Assembly (NCBI GenBank): GCA_946479395.1 | Contig: CAMLFV010000076.1 | Coordinates: 1 to 12,477 of the forward strand | Direction of reading: 5' to 3' | DNA length: 12,477 bases | DNA from: an uncultured Flavobacterium sp. | Lineage (GTDB): Bacteria; Bacteroidota; Bacteroidia; Flavobacteriales; Flavobacteriaceae | Part shown: one piece after another, positions 7,489 to 12,477 of the stretch | Layout of the letters: every line of letters starts with the position of its first letter | Numbering within the stretch: position 1 is the first letter of the stretch | Program-made: the position numbers and the translations under genes | Notes under the pieces: generated by a model | What the model was told of the DNA's origin: nothing | Databases searched by the model: none | What the model saw: the letters and a program-made list of their open reading frames with translations, nothing else

Positions 7489-7609
7489 GTAGTTTAGTCC
7501 TTTCTCTATATCTTAAATTATATCGATTTTTGCTAAAATAAGAAAAATAAGTCAGAAAATGAAATTTAATCTTCATTCAATGATTGAGAAAGGAGCTTGA
7601 ATAAACTAC
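7489..7609 (-). promoter_or_regulatory. Structured mrpA leader: long imperfect inverted repeat that includes an SD-like sequence
   Basis: The 140-nt gap between the 79-aa gene and mrpA holds two collinear inverted repeats: GTAGTTTA (7489-7496) with TAAACTAC (7602-7609), and TCCTTTCTC (7498-7506) with GAGAAAGGA (7586-7594). Together they make a 17-bp helix interrupted by a 1 x 7 nt internal loop, closing a loop of about 79 nt. Inside it is a small hairpin, AATGAA (7558-7563) with TTCATT (7572-7577). In the mRNA (minus sense) the proximal arm contains GAGAAAGGA, the only SD-like sequence before mrpA, 16 nt from its ATG, so pairing would hide it. A regulatory role is inference. A promoter inside the loop (candidate GAAAAATA on the plus strand at 7542-7549, one mismatch to consensus) would produce a transcript lacking the distal arm. 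Confidence 0.5.
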
Positions 7610-7621
7610 TTTATGTGGAAT

Positions 7622-7861
7622 TTACAACCAATTCACAGGTTTCCCTTTTTTACTGAAAAGCCAGGCAATAAAAACCGTGTCTTTACCATCTACCTTAAAA
7701 ACTTTAAATTGCGGAGCTAAAATAATAGCTGCAATTCCGCTTACAATTGGTATCCATAAGCCTGTAAGCAAGGCAAAATGAACGATTAAAAAACGTGCTG
7801 CTAAAAATATACCTGCAAAGCACATAAACTGGATTAGTAATATTTTGGTTGCTTTATTCAT
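7622..7861 (-). CDS. Small two-helix membrane protein of unknown function
   Basis: A 79-aa protein that I cannot assign to a named family; it resembles uncharacterised short flavobacterial membrane proteins. Two hydrophobic segments (about 6-27 and 31-50) are separated by only a few residues around GLWIPI (34-39), so a helical hairpin is likely. After the second helix comes a basic soluble tail (51-79) with DGKD (58-61) and KKGKP (71-75), ending in NWL. It begins inside the 3' end of the rRNA methyltransferase gene (8-nt overlap), so it is probably co-transcribed and coupled with it. The overlap and normal codon use support a real gene. Whether it relates to the mrp operon 140 nt downstream is unknown. 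Confidence 0.75.
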   Translation of the reverse strand: MNKATKILLIQFMCFAGIFLAARFLIVHFALLTGLWIPIVSGIAAIILAPQFKVFKVDGKDTVFIAWLFSKKGKPVNWL

Positions 7862-9002
7862 TGTTTGATCTGTTTTGAAATTTGGTTCGTTTGCTGCCTT
7901 CGTACATTTCGTATTTCACCAAGCGCGATTCTAATTTACCGTTAAACAACTTAATTTTTCTCGATGGTTTTAAGCCTACAAACTTTAAAGCTTCAACATT
8001 TCCGGTAATAAACCATGAATTGGTGCCTGGATAGCTTTGCTTTAATGTATCGCCAATTTCTCGGTAAAAACGCTCTAAATTAATATCTAAACGTTCACCA
8101 TAAGGTGGGTTAAAAACCATGTGTAACGGACCTTGAACTTCTTTTTCTGTTTCAAAAAAGTTCTTTTGTTCAATTTTTATATACTCGTCTAAATTGGCAT
8201 TTCTGGCATTGTCTTTTGCTTTTGCAACTGCAGACGGCGCTTTATCGTAACCAAAAATATCAAAATGAAAATCGGTAATTTTTTTAAGTAACGATTCTTC
8301 TACTTTTTCAAACAAATCGGCATCCCAATCTTTCCATTTTTCAAAAGCGAATTCTTTTCTGTTAATGTTTGGCGGAATGTTACACGCAATCATAGCTGCT
8401 TCAACCAAAAAAGTTCCAGATCCGCACATAGGATCCAAAAAATTTGATTGCCCTGTCCAACCACTTAAAATTAAAATTCCAGCAGCCAAAACCTCGTTAA
8501 TCGGCGCAATATTTGTTGCCGTTCTATACCCGCGATGATGTAACGAAACCGTGCAAATTTCGTTCTGAATATGAATGTTAATACGTAAATCTGGATGGTC
8601 TTTATCGATATTCGGTCGATCGTCAAACTTCTTTTTAAACTGATCTACAATGGCATCTTTACTTTTTAAAGCGACAAATTGCGAATGATTAAAATTATCA
8701 GAAAATATGGTAGCATCAATCAAAAACGATTTATTCACACTTAAAAACTCGGTCCAATCAATACTTTGAACGCCGTTATACAAGCTGGTTTCGTTAAAAA
8801 CCTTGAATTGTTTTATTGGTTTTAAAATTTTTAAAGCCGTACGCAAAGCCAAATTTGCCTTGTACATAAAGCCCTGATCGCCATAAAAACTAACCATTCT
8901 GGTACCTTGTTCTACACGTTGTGCACCTAATTTAATCAATTCGTTTGCTAAAATCTCTTCAAAACCAAAGAAGGTTTTAGCTACCATTTTAAAGTTTTCC
9001 AT
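7854..9002 (-). CDS. rlmL: RlmL-type 23S rRNA (guanine-N2)-methyltransferase with THUMP domain
   Basis: The 382-aa protein corresponds to the N-terminal, RlmL half of E. coli RlmKL, which makes m2G2445 in 23S rRNA; the RlmK half is absent, as is usual outside gammaproteobacteria. A ferredoxin-like/THUMP region covers about residues 1-155 and the Rossmann methyltransferase follows: SAM motif DPMCGSGT at 190-197, GYD at 251-253, and the catalytic NPPYGER at 298-304, typical of N2-guanine methylation. The frame can be extended to a TTG at 9008, but the ATG at 9002 is preferred because GAAAGGA ends 7 nt upstream of it, whereas that motif would nearly touch the TTG. Exact rRNA position is inferred from the family. 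A strong promoter lies about 45 nt upstream. Confidence 0.92.
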   Translation of the reverse strand: MENFKMVAKTFFGFEEILANELIKLGAQRVEQGTRMVSFYGDQGFMYKANLALRTALKILKPIKQFKVFNETSLYNGVQSIDWTEFLSVNKSFLIDATIFSDNFNHSQFVALKSKDAIVDQFKKKFDDRPNIDKDHPDLRINIHIQNEICTVSLHHRGYRTATNIAPINEVLAAGILILSGWTGQSNFLDPMCGSGTFLVEAAMIACNIPPNINRKEFAFEKWKDWDADLFEKVEESLLKKITDFHFDIFGYDKAPSAVAKAKDNARNANLDEYIKIEQKNFFETEKEVQGPLHMVFNPPYGERLDINLERFYREIGDTLKQSYPGTNSWFITGNVEALKFVGLKPSRKIKLFNGKLESRLVKYEMYEGSKRTKFQNRSNNE

Positions 9003-9008
9003 ACTCAA

Positions 9009-9016
9009 TTCCTTTC
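9009..9016 (-). promoter_or_regulatory. Shine-Dalgarno that fixes the rlmL start
   Basis: On the minus strand this reads GAAAGGAA. AGGA ends 7 nt before the ATG at 9002, good spacing for that start and too close for the in-frame TTG at 9008. Such a clear SD is unusual here, since most other genes in the window lack one. Confidence 0.65.
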
Positions 9017-9046
9017 CGTCGGGAACGATAAATTTATTTAATTCTA

Positions 9047-9075
9047 CAAAAATAGCTTATTTTTGCGTTCACAAA
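9047..9075 (-). promoter_or_regulatory. Bacteroidota promoter for rlmL (TTTG-N17-TATTTTTG)
   Basis: On the minus strand the -33 box TTTG (9075-9072) is followed after 17 nt by TATTTTTG (9054-9047), a perfect TAnnTTTG -7 element at allowed spacing. Predicted transcription start is near 9041-9043, giving a leader of about 40 nt that contains the SD. The element overlaps the divergent promoter and could also feed the 79-aa gene and perhaps mrp. Confidence 0.75.
9058..9065 (+). promoter_or_regulatory. Divergent -7 promoter element for the methyltransferase-ZIP pair
   Basis: TATTTTTG on the plus strand matches TAnnTTTG exactly. The best -33 candidates are TTTA at 9037-9040 (17-nt spacing) and TTTA at 9033-9036 (21-nt spacing), each one mismatch from TTTG. 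Transcription would begin near 9069-9072, leaving a leader of only about 15 nt without an SD. Confidence 0.65.
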
Positions 9076-9084
9076 ATTTCTAAC

Positions 9085-9816
9085 ATGCAAGAATCTAAAA
9101 AAACATATAGCAATAATTGGTTTGATACGCCTTTTTATCACATTTTATACAAAGATCGTGATTATGCCGAAGCCCAATTGTTTATTGATAATATTACCGA
9201 ATATTTGAATTTACCCGAAAATGCAAAAGTGCTTGATTTGGCTTGCGGTCGCGGCAGACATTCTATTTATTTGAATAAGTTGGGATACAATGTTGTAGGT
9301 GCCGATTTATCTGAAAACAGTATTGCTTTTGCGAAAGAATTTGAAAATGATACGTTGCATTTTCAAGTGAAAGATATGCGCGAACCTTTTAACGAGAAAT
9401 TCGATGCTATTTTTAACCTGTTTACAAGTTTTGGATATTTTGAAAACAACGAAGACAATTTAACAGCTTTGAAAGCCATTAAAAACAGTTTGAACGATTT
9501 TGGTTTCGCTGTTCTTGATTTTATGAATGTTGAAAAAGTGACCGAAAACTTAATTGCCGAAGAAACAAAAGAAGTTGATGGTATTGTTTTTAACATTAAA
9601 CGTTGGATTGAAAACGGTTACATTTTAAAAAATATTGTTTTTGATTTTGAAGGCGAACATTTTGATTTTACCGAAAAAGTAAAAGCATTGACGTTAGAAG
9701 ATTTTGAAACCTTAATGGAACAAGCCGGAATTTATTTGTTGGATACTTTTGGCGATTACAAATTGCATAAATTTTACAAAAAAGAATCGGACCGTTTAAT
9801 AATGATCTTTAAATAA
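9085..9816 (+). CDS. Class I SAM-dependent methyltransferase, substrate unknown
   Basis: The 243-aa soluble protein has a Rossmann-fold methyltransferase core: motif I VLDLACGRG at 49-57, the acidic ribose-binding residue Asp74 in VVGADLS (70-76), motif II-like KFDAIFNLFTSFGYF at 105-119 and LDFMNVE at 144-150. An N-terminal aromatic-rich stretch (12-26, NWFDTPFYHILYKDR) precedes the core, and a C-terminal segment (about 160-243) looks beta-rich, as in small-molecule methyltransferases of the Methyltransf_25/11 type. Nothing in the sequence reveals the substrate. Its stop overlaps the start of the ZIP gene (TAATG), so translational coupling is likely, but a functional link to metal transport is unproven. 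No SD is seen before the ATG. Confidence 0.88.
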   Translation: MQESKKTYSNNWFDTPFYHILYKDRDYAEAQLFIDNITEYLNLPENAKVLDLACGRGRHSIYLNKLGYNVVGADLSENSIAFAKEFENDTLHFQVKDMREPFNEKFDAIFNLFTSFGYFENNEDNLTALKAIKNSLNDFGFAVLDFMNVEKVTENLIAEETKEVDGIVFNIKRWIENGYILKNIVFDFEGEHFDFTEKVKALTLEDFETLMEQAGIYLLDTFGDYKLHKFYKKESDRLIMIFK

Positions 9817-10655
9817 TGGAAACATATTTATTACCCTTTTTAGCTGTTGTATTAGGATATTTTTTAGCGATAATTGTTAAACCAGCCAAAAAGAAAACCA
9901 TAAAACTGCTGTTGGCATTCAGTGGTTCTTTTTTGTTAACAATGACGGTTTCGCATTTATTGCCGGAAGTTTATGCGTATGTTATTGAAGGAAATCATAC
10001 GGAAGTTATTGCTGAAAAAGTAGATAATTCTATGGTACAGCATTTAAATGATCATAATCATGAAGATCACGCACACGATTCTCATGATCATCATAACCAC
10101 TATCATTCTGAAGCTAATAATTCAAACCAGCACAATCACGACCACGATGCCATGAAACAAATCGGGTTGTTTATTATGTTAGGAATTGTTTTTCAGATTA
10201 TTTTAGAATATTTCTCTAAAGGTGCAGAACACGGTCACGTACACGTACACGAAAAAATGACTTCGATGCCTTGGCTTTTATTTGCGAGTTTGTGTTTGCA
10301 TGCATTATTTGAAGGAATGCCCGTTAGCCAGCACACGCATTTGGCATGGGCAATTGCCATACATCATTTCCCAATCGCGATAATACTAACGTTATTCTTT
10401 TTACAGGCAGAATTAAACAAAAAATTCGTTTTTATGTTTATGATTGCCTTTGCATTAATGACACCTCTTGGCACTTATTTATCGGCAAACTTGTCATTTT
10501 TAATTGACTATTATGTACCCATTTCAGCATTTGTAATAGGTATTTTATTCCATATATCATCAACCATAATATTTGAAAGCAGCGAAGGACATAAATTTAA
10601 TCTAGCTAAATTATTAGCAATAATTATAGGAATTGCTTTAGGCTTTTTTGTTTAA
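9816..10655 (+). CDS. ZIP-family divalent metal transporter with His-rich loop
   Basis: The 279-aa inner-membrane protein is a ZIP transporter, a family that moves Zn2+ or other divalent metals into the cytoplasm. Hydrophobic helices are at about 4-20, 30-50, 116-132, 152-170, 176-196, 204-228, 232-252 and 264-279. The metal-site motif HALFEG is at 162-167 (His162, Glu166) and HHFP at 183-186 (His183, His184). The loop between helices 2 and 3 has 13 His between 76 and 110, and a second cluster of four alternating His lies at 139-145, both likely metal-binding. The second site reads HHFPIA, so the Glu after Pro seen in many ZIPs (HNIPEG) is Ile187 here, and the usual binuclear site may be altered. 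Substrate cannot be decided; zinc is the default guess. The gene overlaps the methyltransferase stop by 1 nt and ends just before a strong terminator. Confidence 0.9.
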   Translation: METYLLPFLAVVLGYFLAIIVKPAKKKTIKLLLAFSGSFLLTMTVSHLLPEVYAYVIEGNHTEVIAEKVDNSMVQHLNDHNHEDHAHDSHDHHNHYHSEANNSNQHNHDHDAMKQIGLFIMLGIVFQIILEYFSKGAEHGHVHVHEKMTSMPWLLFASLCLHALFEGMPVSQHTHLAWAIAIHHFPIAIILTLFFLQAELNKKFVFMFMIAFALMTPLGTYLSANLSFLIDYYVPISAFVIGILFHISSTIIFESSEGHKFNLAKLLAIIIGIALGFFV

Positions 10656-10659
10656 AAGC

Positions 10660-10689
10660 AAAAGCCTCAGAATAATCTGAGGCTTTTTT
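10660..10689. terminator. Bidirectional intrinsic terminator between the ZIP and cysteine desulfurase genes
   Basis: A perfect 12-bp stem (10660-10671 with 10676-10687) with a GC-rich AGCCTCAGA core and a 4-nt ATAA loop is followed by a T-run (10684-10689) on the plus strand. On the minus strand it is followed by TTTTGCTTTT, so it can end transcription from both sides. The nifS stop codon (10690-10688) falls in the distal T-tract. Confidence 0.9.
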
Positions 10690-11812
10690 ATATCCCTTTT
10701 AAAACATCTATTAAATAATCGATTTCTTCTTTCTTGTTTTCATGACCGAATGATAAACGCAAACTTGGTTTTTTAATTTCAACTTCGTCTAAAAATTCAG
10801 CTAAAACGTGTGATGGCTTCTGACTTCCAGATTGACAGGCACTACCGCGTGAAACGGCAATTCCTTTCATATCTAACTGAAACAACATCATTGCAGCTTT
10901 CTCCGGCGAAAATGGTAAACGAATGTTTAATACATTGTAAAATGCTGATCCGTTTCCGTTGAATTTAACATCAGTAAAGGTTTCTTCTAATTTAGCTTTG
11001 CAGTAATCACGTAATTCGGTAATTTTTGTACGGTCTTTATTTAAATGTTGATACGATAATTCTAATGCTTTAGCCATACCAACAACCTGATGAGGCGCTT
11101 CGGTACCGGCACGCATTCCTTTTTCTTGTTCGCCACCAACGATTAATGGTTTCAACACATTTTTCTTACGGATAAATACAAATCCTGCTCCTTTTGGTCC
11201 GTGAAATTTATGAGCTGAAGCTACAATAAAATCAACAGGAATTTCATCTAAAGGAATTTCAACTTTTCCAACAGATTGAACCGTATCTGAATGAAACAAA
11301 GCGTTGTATTGCTGTGCCAAATCGGCAACTCGTTTCAAATCTAAAACAGTTCCTACTTCGTTGTTAACATGCATCAAACTGATCAAAGTAGGCTGCGAAT
11401 CTTTCAACAACTCTTCTAAATGGTTAAAATCAATTTCGCTGTTTGGTAAAACATTCACATAATCAATCTTTGTACCATATTCTTTCTCCATTTCTTTGAT
11501 AGAATACAAGGTACAATGATGCTCAATTCTAGTTGTAATGATTCTTTTTATACCTAAATCGCGTACCGATGAACGAATAATCCAGTTATTTCCCTCTGTT
11601 CCACACGATGTAAAAATAATCTCGCTTGCCGTTACATTAAACTGTTTTGCAATCGTTTTACGAGATGCTTCGATCAATGCCTTAGTGTGACGACCAATTG
11701 AATAGGTTGATGACGGATTTCCGAAATCGTTCGTTAAAATTTTTATCATCTCTTGCACTACTTCTGGTCGAACAGATGTTGTAGCGGCATTATCAAGATA
11801 TATTTGGTTCAT
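10688..11812 (-). CDS. nifS: Cysteine desulfurase, NifS/IscS family (class V aminotransferase)
   Basis: The 374-aa PLP enzyme converts cysteine to alanine and passes sulfur as a persulfide to acceptors such as Fe-S scaffolds or tRNA thiolases. The N-terminus YLDNAATT (5-12) is characteristic. The PLP lysine is Lys202 in SAHKFHGPKGAG (199-210), the PLP-stacking His is His99 in EHHCT, Asp176 is in FHSDTVQS, and the catalytic Cys326 lies in GSACQSGS (323-330). The loop after it, leading to PSHVL (333-337), is the long group I type rather than SufS. Length is near normal (about 370-400), slightly short at the C-terminus compared with E. coli IscS. No iscU, iscA or fdx lies beside it in view, so a role in general Fe-S assembly is not shown by context. 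It follows directly on the permease gene: stop and start are adjacent (TAAATG). Confidence 0.93.
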   Translation of the reverse strand: MNQIYLDNAATTSVRPEVVQEMIKILTNDFGNPSSTYSIGRHTKALIEASRKTIAKQFNVTASEIIFTSCGTEGNNWIIRSSVRDLGIKRIITTRIEHHCTLYSIKEMEKEYGTKIDYVNVLPNSEIDFNHLEELLKDSQPTLISLMHVNNEVGTVLDLKRVADLAQQYNALFHSDTVQSVGKVEIPLDEIPVDFIVASAHKFHGPKGAGFVFIRKKNVLKPLIVGGEQEKGMRAGTEAPHQVVGMAKALELSYQHLNKDRTKITELRDYCKAKLEETFTDVKFNGNGSAFYNVLNIRLPFSPEKAAMMLFQLDMKGIAVSRGSACQSGSQKPSHVLAEFLDEVEIKKPSLRLSFGHENKKEEIDYLIDVLKGI

Positions 11813-12477
11813 TTATTTTATAATTTTCTTAGTTAGATTAGTTAAAATACGGTAGTTAAAAATAAAAACCGATAGCAAAATTAAGAAATATGATACAAAT
11901 TGTAAAGTATTTATATGTTCTTTATAATAAAAGATTGCCAGCATAAACGCAATTAGCGGATTTATGTACAACATAACGCCTACATTTGATGCCGGAGCTC
12001 CTTTTAATGCGTACAAATTCATGTATAAAGGCACCAACGTAAACAAGGTTGCTATGGCAAAAATATATATGTAAAACGACGGATTTACTGGTATGCTAAA
12101 CCCGTTTACAAAATAATATGGTAGTGATAAAATAAATATGAGTATAATTTGAACTGTTAGTATGTTTAATTTATCAAAATAGATGTTCGATCGTTGCGAA
12201 ATCAAGTAGAAAGCATACGTAAAGGCAACTATCAAAGCAAAAAACAGATTGTTTGAATTACTGATAAAACAAATTAAACAGCCAATAAAACTTATTAAAA
12301 CGGCGATCCATTGAATTCTTTTAAGTTTTTCTTTTAGTATGATATTAGCCAGAAATGTAGTAATAATTGGACAGACCAAATAGGCAAAAGATGCCGATTG
12401 CACATTAATTTGATTTACCACAAATATGAACAAAAACCAATTTATACCCAACAAAACGCCACCGGTTAATGATAGAT
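11813..12477 (-). CDS. EamA/DMT-superfamily permease, RarD-like (5' end outside the window)
   Basis: The frame is open through the right edge, and the codon at 12454 is an internal TTG, so the start lies outside. About 220 residues are visible: strongly hydrophobic, with roughly seven helices, the end of the first EamA repeat and the whole second one. The stretch GINWFLFIFVVN followed by ASFAYLVCPI and LKEKLKRIQW (KEKL in place of the GER pattern) resembles RarD of E. coli, an inner-membrane drug/metabolite transporter homologue with no firmly known substrate. The C-terminus is basic (NLTKKIIK). The stop is immediately followed by the cysteine desulfurase ATG with no gap, so the two are probably one operon. 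Confidence 0.85.
   Translation of the reverse strand, partial: LSLTGGVLLGINWFLFIFVVNQINVQSASFAYLVCPIITTFLANIILKEKLKRIQWIAVLISFIGCLICFISNSNNLFFALIVAFTYAFYLISQRSNIYFDKLNILTVQIILIFILSLPYYFVNGFSIPVNPSFYIYIFAIATLFTLVPLYMNLYALKGAPASNVGVMLYINPLIAFMLAIFYYKEHINTLQFVSYFLILLSVFIFNYRILTNLTKKIIK

Noticed and set aside
9003..9008. TTG start two codons before the rlmL ATG
   Set aside because: The SD has good spacing for the ATG at 9002 and almost touches the TTG.
12452..12454. Apparent start of the permease at 12454
   Set aside because: It is an internal TTG; the frame stays open to the window edge with RarD-like sequence, so the gene is simply cut by the window.

Overview
The window is AT-rich chromosomal DNA that looks like a Flavobacteriia (Bacteroidota) housekeeping region. 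The organism call rests on three things: the promoters have the Bacteroidota form TAnnTTTG (a TTTG box about 17 nt upstream is clear in one case), ribosome binding sites are mostly weak or absent, and the proteins match the flavobacterial type of each family (a sirtuin with no zinc cysteines, a PQNS-type glycerophosphodiesterase, a His-rich ZIP transporter). The genus cannot be fixed from the sequence. There are no tRNAs, rRNAs, CRISPR arrays, phage genes or insertion sequences.

Layout. Positions 1-318 (minus) hold the N-terminal part of a TrmH-type tRNA ribose methyltransferase, divergent from a CobB-type sirtuin (365-1051, plus). The sirtuin meets a glycerophosphodiester phosphodiesterase (1046-1750, minus) tail to tail with a 6-nt overlap. 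Next comes a complete seven-gene mrp operon on the minus strand, read mrpA-B-C-D-E-F-G from 7481 down to 1763. Its genes are separated by 0-2 nt or overlap. The phosphodiesterase follows 12 nt after mrpG and may be its last cistron. Upstream of mrpA lies a 140-nt leader with a long imperfect inverted repeat. Above that sit a 79-aa two-helix membrane protein of unknown function and an RlmL-type 23S rRNA guanine methyltransferase, overlapping by 8 nt.

At 9003-9084 two back-to-back promoters share a 19-bp inverted repeat. One drives rlmL leftward; the other drives a class I methyltransferase and a His-rich ZIP metal transporter rightward, joined by a TAATG stop/start overlap. A strong bidirectional terminator (10660-10689) ends that pair and the opposing nifS-like cysteine desulfurase. 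The desulfurase lies directly after an EamA/RarD-like permease that runs off the right edge.

How the genes work together. The Mrp proteins form one hetero-oligomeric membrane antiporter exchanging Na+ for H+, used for sodium efflux and pH homeostasis. The other genes are largely independent: RNA modification (trmH, rlmL), protein deacylation (cobB), phospholipid-head-group breakdown, divalent-metal transport and sulfur mobilisation. I found no convincing new multi-gene system. The most interesting non-coding signal is the structured leader in front of mrpA.
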